Shown piece by piece: positions 36,001 to 47,400 of a stretch of 64,000 bases of DNA. The position numbers and the translations under genes were made by a program. The notes under the pieces are model-generated. The model made no database searches and had not been told where the DNA came from. It saw only the letters and a list, made by a program, of their open reading frames with translations. Within the stretch, counting starts at the first letter, position 1. Each line of letters starts with the position of its first letter. This DNA comes from Kitagawia praeruptora (lineage: Eukaryota > Streptophyta > Magnoliopsida > Apiales > Apiaceae): NCBI GenBank assembly GCA_037693485.1, contig CM075353.1, positions 65,070,001 to 65,134,000 of the forward strand, read 5' to 3'.

Positions 36001-37319
36001 TGCCTGCTAATTATCACCTATTTCTCCTATTTGTATGGTTGCCCAAATTTTGTGTATGTACAACAGACTAAGACTCCATCTTTGAATCTCTATATCTTGA
36101 CCCTACACACACATATAAGTATATATTTACAGGTACATCGATATTGCTGGCATCTTGTCTTCGCCCTTGAGAAGTCCTCTAAGTTTAATGTTCTTGCCTT
36201 CGATACCTCGAATTACTAGCACTACAATACCAGCAGAACAGCCCATATCTTTCGTCTCCACAAATGTGGTAGTTACTAGTTGCCGTTGCTTAGCCGACTT
36301 TCACCAATATATACCAAAATCACAACGCTAATTTATTCTGCAATCTCAACGGTAATTTATTCTTCAAGTTCCTGGTCTTCTCGTCACAGTCCGGTAATAC
36401 AAAACACCTGTTGTTCTATTGGCTTCCGTGTTCCACGTTAACATCGTCATGACCGTAATTACTATCTTTGTCGAGGAAATTATAAGGAACCACCTGTTTC
36501 TTATTTGTCGCATCTCTCAACCACGGCTGGGCATTCCATCCTCAACACTCCATCGATCATCACTCACATGTCACTGTATCTTCTTCGCCATGGGTTGAGA
36601 CCCAGATGTTTTCGTGCACCTCCTTGAATAGATATATATACTCAAAACTTACGTTGATGCAGTCTTCACCACTGGACCATTGTCCTTTGTTCAAGTCCTG
36701 GCACGGTTGTTGTTTCATGTGTCTGAATTACCACCAAACCTGATTATGTGCACACCCTGTATGTAGTAAAATTATCCATATATCCTGGTTTACTATGTAA
36801 CAGGTGTTGCATCATATCTGCTCTTCCGTTACGAGAGTCTGATGTTACTCTGAATTATTGAACCAGCCATGGCCATGTCCCCACATCCAGCACTAATAAT
36901 TTTATTTTTGTTTGACACCTGATATGATTGTCGATTAAAGATTTCTTCCTTTGAGACGCCACTGCTATCATCTATATTATCTCCCCTGGTACATAATTAA
37001 TAAAATCTTCTGCCCTGGTTTGAAACGATAATAGTGACGATCTGCTGTGCGACCCTTACCAATATATCTGTTTCATCGCTTCGCTTTGACAACCACCAGT
37101 ACTTATGTCCGTTTATGTATATATAGGTTAACGGGGAGAAGCACTGCCATCTATTTTTGTCAGCCTCTCAAACATGTTATATTAACACGTGTAGTTTTAT
37201 CAAGATATATAATAACTGCCATGAATATCTTTTTCAAGAAACATGTCCCAAGAATTGATAAACACCCATCTTCGTTGTTAGATTTCTCGTTTGTCCTCCA
37301 CAAACGAGCAAGTCAGGGG
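33011..37319. other. Element C interior, no coding content seen
   Basis: I found no gag, protease, RT or integrase motif on either strand. Open frames are all below 135 codons. Some blocks resemble one another weakly, for example 34888-35008 with 35891-36005, and 35345-35380 with 36655-36690. That suggests old, diverged internal duplication. An A-run lies at 34563-34577. Confidence 0.5.
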
Positions 37320-37337
37320 CCCCTCCTTCTAGCGCCA
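37320..37337 (-). other. Element C primer-binding site candidate
   Basis: The minus strand reads TGGCGCTAGAAGGAGGGG one base after the LTR end. It begins with TGG as a tRNA 3'-CCA complement should. I cannot name the tRNA. Confidence 0.6.
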
Positions 37338-37338
37338 A

Positions 37339-38265
37339 TGTTGATGGAGGATTTTCGTAATCAACGTGATTTTTGGAGGCCCGCTGGAATTTACAAGTGT
37401 AACACATGTAATTGGCTGTTTTTAGTGATTTGGGTGTGATGATGGTGGGGGTGAGCTGAGCTTGAGAGGTTACGAGAATCATCGCAGGTTCCATTAGCGA
37501 GATCTGTGTCCGTTTCCTCAAGGTGCCTACGTACCCTTGTTTATATAGGGATCAAGCTCACGTAGTTCTAATGCGAAGCTGATTCTGCTTGACCAGCTGT
37601 ATTCGGTTGTCTAATTCGTGTAGGACTCAGGTTCCTTTAGAGCCTTTCACGAACTAGTTGGCTAAGTAGAGTAGAACTCGAGTTCGCACTCTACTATAAT
37701 TCTCATGTCTATTAGAGGCATTCTAGGATCAACTGCGCCCTAGAATTACACTCCAATAATAATTCGGTCTCTTTCTGATTGGCTACGCTCAGGAACCTGG
37801 TGCTCAGGAACCTATGTCTCAGGAACCTGGTGCTCAGGAACCTGTATTTCGGAACCTGGTTCTCAGGAACCTCTGTCTAGGAACCTGTTTCTCAGGAACC
37901 TCCTTATTTCGGGACATATTGCTTAGGGACTTCATTATAGGTACTTGTACCTGCACAAATAACAAATATATTAGTTTGGGGAGCCTCTTTGTGGTTCCCA
38001 TATGCTCTTGCTGTCTTCACTACTGCTGCTAGGCTGTCTTGAACTCTTCTGCAGGGAGGAACCTGGTCCATTCGTAATCTACTCAGCTTCCGGTTCATCA
38101 GGAACCTCATAATACTTGTAGCTTCTTGACTGTCTACTCAGCGAGTGCTCATTTCTTCATGTCTAGTCTTCATATCTTGTAATGGATCTATTTTCTGGCT
38201 CGTATGGATTGGACCCTATAGCTTATTGGGCCCAAATCTAGCCCATGGAGATTTTGGGCACAACA
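37339..38265 (-). repeat. Element C LTR, right copy (5' LTR in element orientation)
   Basis: It is 927 bp, the same length as the left copy and with no difference that I could see. It is followed by TSD CTCAT. Confidence 0.92.
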
Positions 38266-39160
38266 CTCATGATGATAGTGATGCTGTCAAACCTCAAATT
38301 CTCAAAAGAGTTAACAATCCGATTTTAAAAAATCTTCAAGCTGATTTTGATGAAACCTCCTTGTTCATCAAACAAGAGCTACTTGATGAAGATGAGTGCA
38401 TTGACAGCACACTGAGCAAAGGAAAAGATACTATCAAGTTCCCCATGACAGAAACTCTACCAAGCAATTAGACAGAATGTTCTAAAGTAGCTGACAACAA
38501 GGATGAGACAGAAACTTCAAAAGATACTATCAAGAGAGAACCCAAGACAGCAACTTTCAAACCTGCTGTCACGACAGAGGCAAAAAAAGGTACTGTCAAG
38601 GGTGTCTCGACAGCAACTTCAGAACATACTATCAAAGCAAATGCCTACAAGCCTAAGAATAGGAATGGTAAGTTAGAGATTGATAAGAAGAATGGATATA
38701 GTATGTTAAGGATGCCCCTAGGAAGCTTTGCAATAATTGTGGATCATCTCATCATTTAATATTTGTTTGTAAGAAACCCAAACAGGATAAGGTTAATGCG
38801 TCCAATGTTAGTGGTAACTTACATAGAACCCCCATTATGCAAAGAAGTATGGATGTCTGTAATAACATTGACTGTATGCCATGCAAAATTGTTGTTATGA
38901 GTACTTGCTTCAATCTACCTATTCTGTCTACAGAAAGATGCTCCTATTTAGAAATTGCTGAGACTTCTGTGCCTACCTATGTTGGTAAAAAGGCAACTTC
39001 CACCAAGAGAAAGACTAAGTCTAACTCTAGAACCAAGTGGACAGTAAAAGAAGTCAGACATGAGGATTCTAGTATCGATTTAAATGTGAAACGGAATGAT
39101 ATGAACAATGATGCTGTAACTGCAGGACCCAACAGAGTTTGGGTACCAGATGCAAATTAA
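38266..39160 (+). pseudogene. gag: Element B gag, segment 2
   Basis: Reading resumes in frame after one copy of CTCAT. The region is rich in Thr-Lys repeats encoded around ACTGTCAAG. A TAG lies at 38469-38471 and a frameshift near 38700. A second CCHC-type knuckle (CNNCGSSHHLIFVC) is encoded at 38729-38770, followed by CNNIDCMPC. It ends GPNRVWVPDAN at the TAA 39158-39160. Extra C-terminal zinc knuckles fit the extended gag of Sireviruses. The pol frame is -1 relative to this end and overlaps it. Confidence 0.85.
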
Positions 39161-42100
39161 AATCATCTATTTTACCGGGCAAGAAACAGAAGCAGGTCAT
39201 GTGGATCATCGACAGTGGATGCTCCAGGCACATGACTGGTGATATAGCCCTGCTATCACATTTTGTGGAGAAAGCCGGCCCAATCATAACTTTTGGAGAC
39301 AACAGCAAAGGTTGCACTATGGGATATGGCTGTTTGGAAATTGGAAATGTTGTCATTGAAGATATTGCTCTTGTTGATGGATTGAAGCACAACCTACTCA
39401 GTGTCAGCCAGTTCAGTGATAGGGGATTCAAGGTTGATTTTGATATGATGGTTTGTGATATCTATCACAAGAAAGATCGAAGCCTCTCTTTGAAAGGAGT
39501 CAGGAAAGGAAGCTTGTTTATTGCAGATTTAAATTCTGTCAATAAAGACAAGGCTTACTGTTTTTACAGTAAAGCATCAGTTAGTGAAAGCATGCTTTGG
39601 CACAAGAAGCTCTCACACCTCAATTTCAAGAATATGAATATTCTGATGAAGAAGGATTTAGTGAGAGGACTACCTCAACAGGAATTCTGTCAAGAAGGAC
39701 TATGTGAGGATTGTCAAATGGGCAAATTGAAAAGATCTGTGCACAAATCAAAGCAAGTGAATACCAACACTGAGCCACTCAAATTAATTCACATGGATTT
39801 GTTTGGTCCAGTAAATGTTCAATCTCTTGCAAGGAAGAGATATGCCCTGGTAATGGTGGATGACTACTCAAGGTACACTTGGGTGAAGTTTTTAGAGACA
39901 AAGGACGAGGCTGCTCAAGAAATCATTGATCACATAAGAGTTCTTGAAAGAACCCCAAATTCTCAAGTTCAATATCTGAGAAGTGACAATGGTATTGAGT
40001 TCAGAAATGCCACACTAGGAAACTTCTACAAAGAAGAGGGCATTATCCAACAATTCTCCACTGCCAGGACACCACAACAAAATGGAGTTGTAGAAAGGAA
40101 GAACAGAACTCTCATAGAAGCTGTAAGAACTATGTTGAATGATTCTAAATTACCAACATACTTCTGGGCAAAAGCTATTAATACGGCTTGTTGCACACAG
40201 AATAGAACCTTGATCAACAAGACTCATGGAAACACTCCTTACTATCTGTTAACAGGAAAGAAACCTACTGTCAAGTATTTTCATGTATTTGGAAGTAAGT
40301 GTTTCATGATGATTGACAACCATGAAAGAAAAGGAAAATTCGATGCTAAAGCTTATGAAGGCATTTTCATGGGATATGGTTTGGAGAGGACTGCCTACAG
40401 AGTCTATGTCATTGATCACAAAGTCATTGAAGAAAGTGTGAATGTCACATTTGATGAAACCAAATTCCCAGGACTGTAAGAGGATGGTCAAATGGAGCCT
40501 CTTAGATTTGAAAATCAAGGGTATTTGGAAGAAGAAGAAATTGTTGCTGATGAACCTACTGGTACTCAGGATATTGAGTTTGAAAGAAATGTTGTCAACA
40601 CCAATGATGCTACTCAAACTCCAACTCAATCTCAAACTATATCAGCTAATCATCAGAATGAGAATGATTCTGGAGACGTTGAAGAACATGAAGGAGAAAA
40701 CATCAATGATGGAGAGTCAACACCTCAAAGAGGAAATGATGAAGCAGATCAAGAAAGAAGCTTGCCCAGAACCACTAAGTGGAACAGAGATCACACTAGC
40801 AATCTAATCAATGGTGATCCCACTACTGGTATAAGGACGAGAAGAAATATTTCTGCTAACAGCATGTTTTCATGTTTTCTATCTCAAACTGAGCCAAAGT
40901 CAATTGATGAAGCATTGCTGGATTCAGATTGGGTGATAGCTATGCAAGAAGAGCTAAATCAATTTGAGAGAAACAATGTATGGAAGTTGGTCCCTAGACC
41001 CAAAGGGAAGTCAGTAGTTGACACAAAGTGGGTCTTCAGAAACAAGTTGGATGAAAGTGGAAATATGATAATAAACAAGGCAAGGCTAGTAGCTAAAATT
41101 TACTGTCAACAGGAAGGAATCGATTATGATGAAACATTTGCCCCTATTGCCAGACTTGAGGCTATTCGGATATTTTTAGCCTATGCTGCACACTGTAACT
41201 TCAAAGTGTTCCAAATGGATGTCAAAAGTGCCTTTCTTAATGGATAATTAGAAGAGGAAGTGTATGTCGAACAACCACCTGGATTTGAGGATGCTGAGTT
41301 GTATGACTTTGTCTACAAGCTGTTCAAAGCACTTTATGGATTGAAGCAAGCCCCTCAAGCTTGGTATGAAACTCTATCTACTTTTCTCATTGAGAATCAA
41401 TTTACTAGATGTGTAGTGGATAAGACAATGTTTTACAAGCACCATGGCAAGGACATCATTCTGGTTCAGATTTATGTTGATGACATAATCTTTGGTTCTA
41501 CAAATGAGAAGCTGTGTGAAAAGTTTTCATCTCTTATGAAGAGCAAGTATGAGATGAGCATGATGGGAGAACTATCATTTTTCCTAGGTCTACAAATTCA
41601 TCAAAATGATGATGGTATCTTCATAAGCCAATCGAAATATGTCAAGGAACTTCTCAAAAAGTTCAATATGGAAGATGCATCACCTGCCAAGACACCTATC
41701 TCTACTGCAATCAAGCTGGATTTGGATCCTAAAGGAAAGAAATTGGATTCTAGTACCTACAGAGGCATGGTGGGATCGTTGCTATACCTAACTGCTAGCA
41801 GACCAGACATCATGTTTGCTACATGTCTCTGTGCAAGGTTTCAAGCTGATCCAAAAGAATCACACTTAGTATCAATCAAGAGAATCATTATATATCTCAA
41901 AGGCACTCCAAACCTAGGCCTTTGGTATCCTAAAGATACTGGATTTGACTTGGTTGGTTATTCGGATTCAGACTATGCTGGATGCAAGATTGACAGGAAA
42001 AGTACAACAGGAAGCTGTCAATTTCTGGGTGGAAGATTAGTGTCATGGTTTAGCAAGAAGCAGCATTTTGTATCTACTTCAACTACAGAAGCTGAATATA

Positions 42101-42420
42101 TCGCAGCTGGAAGTTGTTGTGCTCAAATTCTTTGGATGAAAAATTAGCTAATGGATTATGGCTTGGAGTTGTCCAATATCCCTATTTATTGTGATAACAC
42201 TAGTGCCATAGCTATCTCAGACAATCCAGTTCAACACTCCAGGACAAAGCACATTGATATCAGACATCATTTCCTAAGAGAGCATGTTGAAAGGGGAACT
42301 GTGAAGCTGATTTATGTTCCAACAGAAAAGCAACTTGCAGATATTTTTACGAAGCCACTAGATGAAGCAACCTTCAACAGGTTGGTAAGTGAATTGGGAA
42401 TGCTAAATCTGGTATGTTAA
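39139..42420 (+). pseudogene. pol: Element B pol (protease-integrase-RT-RNase H), three nonsense codons
   Basis: A single frame (frame 1) runs the whole length. The protease motif IIDSGCSRHMTG is at about 39205. The GAG pre-integrase block has LWHKKLSHLNFKN (about 39595) with CEDCQMGK. The integrase core has HMDLFGPV, RSDNGIEF and PQQNGVVERKNR. RT has WVFRNK, FQMDVKSAFLNG and YVDD (about 41470). RNase H has YSDSDYAG, and the end is DIFTKPL. Stops fall at 40477-40479, 41245-41247 and 42145-42147, with no frameshift. The start given is the first codon after which pol is clearly open; the true entry by frameshift or other means is unknown. Confidence 0.93.
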
Positions 42421-42513
42421 CTTACTAGTTTTTACATTTTCAATGTGTTATTAATAAGACCAAAGATAAACCCTTTGTTCTCACTTAACACCCAAAGAAC
42501 TCTAGAGTCTAAT

Positions 42514-42753
42514 ATGAGCAAGAGGAAAACAGAAGACATGTCATCGTCATCGGCGCCAGGAGCAAGCGGAGGAGTGAAGCCAGAGCCTCCTAGTCTCAAG
42601 AAGGAGATGGAGATAGCTGCTACTAATGAGCAGCTTGATCTCTGGGTAGATAAGTTTCATACTTATCTCGAAGAAGAGGGGATCTCCGATCAAAAGGAGA
42701 TGGAGAAGATCGCGGAAAGGCTGCTGCTGGAAGCTTTTCCAAACTTAAAATAA
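42514..42753 (+). CDS. Small basic/acidic ORF (79 aa) between pol and aORF of element B
   Basis: The ATG at 42514 was chosen because the residues upstream look like untranslated DNA. It opens with SKRKTED (a nuclear-signal-like basic cluster), then a Ser/Pro stretch, then an amphipathic, leucine-containing acidic helix (EQLDLWVDKFHTYLEEEG). It ends at TAA 42753 without internal stops, although neighbouring pol and aORF are broken. Codon use is coding-like. I do not recognise the family. It could be a remnant of an accessory gene or a chance ORF in the spacer. Confidence 0.45.
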   Translation: MSKRKTEDMSSSSAPGASGGVKPEPPSLKKEMEIAATNEQLDLWVDKFHTYLEEEGISDQKEMEKIAERLLLEAFPNLK

Positions 42754-43279
42754 TTTCCAGTTCTTAAGAACTTCTTGTATTGTTTTAAGTTTTTTTTTAA
42801 TGAAATGACCGCTTTATATTCTTAGTTTTCTTGCATGTCATTCATTATTGTCATCTCATTCTATCTATCTTAGAATGGTTGTTTGTTTACTTGTTTGTGT
42901 GTATGGATGTTTGTGGATGTGTGATAAAACCAACAAATATGTGCCTAAATCGATTAAAATGCTATTTGGTAATTTTAGCTTAAGCAATAGGCAAAGTCGA
43001 TTAAAATTCATGACATAAACTATTTCCGCCTAAGTTGTTGTCAATAAGTGAAGATGTTGTCACAAAGTGCCTTGACAGCAAGTTTCTTAGTTGACTCAAT
43101 TGAAAAAGTCTCTGTCATGAAATTTAAAGGAAATTGTATAAATTGCTTAATGGTGACAGTATGTTTTTGCAACGATATCACTATCAAGCAAAACTTGCTG
43201 TCATCCTCTCAAAATTACTAATGAATTTGTTACAGCGCACAGGTTACTATCAAGATTAGTGGACCGAATTAATTGGGAT
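42754..43279 (+). other. Element B spacer, CTGTCA-rich
   Basis: There is no coding evidence. TGACAG/CTGTCA words occur near 43075, 43110, 43155 and 43199. An inexact repeat containing CGATTAAAAT lies at about 42951 and 42998. Confidence 0.5.
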
Positions 43280-43491
43280 TTTACCTCCACGATTTACAGC
43301 CACTAAAAAGTAACTACCCACGACTCCACGTGACTGATTAATGGGCTAAGACACAGTTACTTTCCCTTTCTCGGTAAGACATTTTCTATTTTCATGTAAG
43401 CAACTGTCAAACACACAAACACACAACTTTCAACAAAACCTCTGTCTCTCTCTCAAAAGCAAAAATCTCTCTCCGAAGCTCAAAGCAAGAA
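43280..43491 (+). promoter_or_regulatory. Candidate internal promoter/leader of element B aORF
   Basis: A G-box CACGTG lies at 43327-43332, followed by a C/A- and CT-rich leader (CTGTCTCTCTCTC near 43440). The strong plant start context AAGAAATGGC is at 43487-43496. The resemblance to an ordinary plant 5' UTR, and the parallel in element A, support a separate aORF transcript. Confidence 0.4.
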
Positions 43492-44446
43492 ATGGCACCC
43501 AAACAATCCTCTTCTCAAATAAACTTTGCTGGTATTCTCACTACTGAAGATGCTGATGAAGGATATAAAGGACTCGTATCCTTTATCAACAAGTCATATC
43601 TGGGTCATGCTATAACATCTACACCATCCTTAAACCTGGAAAGACTTGAAGAATTCTGGAAAACTGCCTATGTTCCAGGAGGTGCAGGTAAAGACACAAT
43701 ATAATGCAAAATCAAAGGAATCACCTGCATCCTCACAATCAAAGGCATCAACGAAGCTTTGGGAACTGGACTGCAAGCTAAAGAATCATACAAGGAACTT
43801 GCAAATGATGAAACCCTAAAGAAGTTTTTCTTGAAAATTGGGTATTCTGGTCCTGTTCTTGAAGAGGGTACATTGAAATGGTACTCGACTGGTGAAATGG
43901 ACAGAAAGCATTTGAGAAAAGAATAGAGCATGATTTTTGATGTCATGGTGAAGGTTTTCTCAACCAAAACCTCTGGATGGAATGGAATTCCCTCCCATAT
44001 CAAGAAGCTTACTCACTCTCTTATCCATGGATACAAAGTGGATGTAGGAAAGTTGCTTATGAGTCAACTCAAGTCAGCTCTAAGCAGGAAGGTACATGTT
44101 TATCCTCGCTTTCTTACTATGTGTTTGAATTCATTATGGGGTATTGATGATAATGCATCTCTCTCTATAGAATGCAATGTTTTGAAAAGAAATACACACA
44201 TATCACTCAATTCATAAAATTCAAATGCACATATTCCACTCTGTTTCACCAAGCACATGGCTGATCAAGAGCCTCATCTTGACGTAGCACTACCCTCTGG
44301 GTATGTTGTCTTCTCCCTTGAGAATGAAGCTGAATTAGACCCAAATTCAGTTAACCCACATTCTACTGCACACATTCCTATCAGATCCTCTAGACAACCA
44401 AAGACCACAAAAACAACTTTGCAAGAATCCAAGAAAAGACCCTTGG
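43492..44446 (+). pseudogene. Element B aORF, segment 1 (N-terminal domain)
   Basis: It starts at ATG 43492 (MAPKQSS). The N-terminal domain is homologous to that of the A aORF. Shared wording includes LEEFWKTAYVPGG against IATFWHNSKYVDGG, KIGYSG against EIGYMD, and LRKE-stop-SMIFD against LRKEWNFFFD, in the same order and spacing. In-frame stops are at 43702, 43924 (at the conserved Trp) and 44215. No signal peptide is seen. Element D enters within the codon after Leu (ttg, 44443-44445). Confidence 0.8.
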
Positions 44447-47400
44447 TGTAACACCCCCAGATCCAGGGTCAGGGATCTGGTCGTTACGGTCTCAATATCC
44501 ATCCATAAAACCAACATAATTTAAATTACAACCTTGTGACCCAAAACAACAACATAAAACACACCCGTTATAGTCCCAGAGATGAAATCAGAGTAACCAT
44601 CAATATTATTAATCACAAGTTTGAGTTCTTACAACCCAAAGAATTACAATTTTACAATTACATGCTCTTTGCCATCCATTGGTATATGCCATATATATAA
44701 ATACATTTGATGCACAAATGCTAACAACTAGCCTACCAGAGGCTGCATCCCCAGCAATGGTAACTATGACCTCCGCGATTAATCCTCTGACGGCTAACAC
44801 CTGCTATGCTGAGTGCGCCTTGCGCGACCATCTGATCTAGCTGTTGTTGTGATATAGATAAATAAAGCAAGGGTGAGCAATAGCCCACCTAAAAGAACAT
44901 AACTGAACAGTATTTATATATAACAGTTCAAAATATCTTTGAAACCATATGCCATGCATTAACGATGTAGTACCAATATAAGGTATGAGATGAAGTTACA
45001 AGGTAACTCAAAATATATTTGTTTTGAATAAATATCTGCTATGTCAAAGATGAGCAAGATATTATCAACTTTTCATAATAGAGGAACTTGCAGGAAGAAT
45101 ATTGCAATTCCAATTCAAACACTTTTCAAACCTGCCAATAATGATAAGGTTGCAGGAAATTTCCAACATTGAGAGATGAACTAATACTGGAGTTTGACGC
45201 GCCAGGAGACATAGCATTTACGCGATGATCAGTCGCATGTTATGCTCCCCACCTCTTGTTTACTATATGTAGAAGGAAGCACCGACGGATTTACTTGTCT
45301 ACCGCCCTCTGGAACCCCCCGGCCAACGGTTGGGCCATTTGCTGGACCGGCGCCACTGGGTCACTTACGCATCTCCTAGTTCATTTCACATCCATAACTT
45401 TGAAACGTAAAGTTCCTCCCCCTTTCCCCAAGTATATTACTTGTTGATAGGACTCCACAAAGTAGTCGTATCTATTTGGAAAGGAAAAATCACCAATATT
45501 TCCCAAGCTGATGCTTGTTAATGAATATAAACTTGTTCCATCAATTCTTACCCCTCGAGCGTTGAGGAGGTAACCAAACAGACTCATATCGATGCTTGAA
45601 AGAATCAAGATGTGAGTGACAAGATAGTTTTAGCAAGTATAGGACCGGGCAGTCCAATAAATAACATCTCTCAAGTGAGGTCCCCTTATATATGTTTGGA
45701 AGTTGAGCGAGTATTTAAATCTTCTTTAAAATAGATTTAAATGGAAATAAAGTTTGGGAACCTCCCCTTGATATACATAGTCATAAGATACTTCGAAATA
45801 TTTTACACCATATCTAAAGGTGAAAGATAACCTTTGAATAATAGGAATTATTATAAAAAGAACTTAAAAGAATTTAAATAAATATTCCAAGAATATTTAT
45901 TAAATCAATAATAATTAAGGAATATGATTACATCATAATATTGCTCGTAAGTAATCCTCGAATAAATATATAGAATCATTTACTAAATAACTCTCTTCTT
46001 TAAATGAATATTCAATATAATATTCATTAATTAAATAAACTCAAATAAATATTTAAAATAATATTCACTAAATAAATCAAACCTTAAGTGAATATTCAAA
46101 AATAATATTCATTTAATAAATAATATTCTAAATGAATAGCCAAATAATATTCTTTTCGTAATCAAAACTTTAAAGGAATATTCGAAGCAATATTCCTTAA
46201 GTGAATAGAACTTCAAATGAATATTTTAAAATAGTATTCATCAAGTACATAAAATCTTAAATGAATATTCAAAATAATATTCATTTAATAAATAAATTCC
46301 AAATGAATATTCAATTGATATTCAATAAATAAATAATATTCTAAATGAATATCCAAATAATATTCATTTAATAAATAATATTCTAAATAATTATCCAAAT
46401 GATATTCATTTAGTAATCAAAACCTTAATATTCAAACTAATATTCCTTGAGTAATTAGAACTTCCAAGGAATACTTTTGAAATAATATTTATCAATTACA
46501 TAAAACTTAAATGAATATCCGAAAGTGATATTCATTTAATGAATAAAATTCCAATGAATATCAAAGTAATTATTCATTAATAATCAAACTCTAATGAATA
46601 TTCAAAAATAATATTCATTTAATATTTCTCGACTGAAATAGTACTCAAATAGCATTTCTCGAAAGATTTCCAAATATTTGATACTTTCATGGAAATATAA
46701 ATAATGTTTAATAATAACATTCCTCAAAATGAATACTACTCTATCGTTCCTCCGGGTTTCCACGACTATATATATAACACAAAATACCGACTCCCGGTCT
46801 CATATTTAAAGAATAAATATCATACGCCCTTCACTAAGGGTCCTAGCAAAACAATCCTGCTTATAACTGATAATCCATATCTAGTCTATAAGCCAATAGC
46901 AATTCAGGGAACAAGTATTCCAATATACTTTGAAAACAAACATGCATGCTATGGCATATATATAACAACAATCATATATATTATCACGACAACAGTTCCA
47001 AGGTATTGGAAACTTGCCTGGTAATCCTGTAGGGGTAGTGTGCCTCGTGCCAATCCAGTGATCTATAAATTGTCACAATAACTGAGGTCAATCACTTAAC
47101 ACTTTTTAAAAGGCTAAGTATAACTTAACTTAAGTCGAAACACGTTTTCGAGTTATCTCGTTAAATACCCCTTAGTGCAATTCTCTTTATTCTCGCTATG
47201 ACTCGTCATTCGTTCGCTACTAAGACACGTCGTCATACTTACACTTTGTATATACTTAAGTCATGTAAGTTTTAAGGTCGGTCATTTACGAACCAAGATT
47301 ATACCTCGAGATTCATCGCCTCGTTTTCTAAGTCATTTACCAAAGTCATAACCAAGTATGCTTCTTGGGGTTCGTTCGCGTTTAACCTTGATTCGAACAT

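Larger units (their letters stand above)
28830..38265 (-). mobile_element. Element C: non-coding LTR retrotransposon (LARD-like), minus orientation
   Basis: Two 927-bp direct repeats with TGTTG/CAACA ends flank a 7.6-kb interior. TSD CTCAT is seen at 28825-28829 and 38266-38270. Orientation is minus. A PBS-like TGGCGCTAGAAGGAGGGG (complement of 37320-37337) adjoins the right LTR, and a G-rich PPT (complement of 29757-29774) adjoins the left. No gag or pol motif was found on either strand. The interior is built of short hairpin-forming repeats. LTRs look identical, so insertion is very recent. Lineage is unassigned; the TGGCGC PBS start resembles that of Athila/Tat gypsy elements. Confidence 0.88.

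Noticed and set aside
39125..39165. Slippery heptamer for -1 frameshifting at the B gag-pol overlap
   Set aside because: No X-XXY-YYZ heptamer in the gag frame was found around GATGCAAATTAA.
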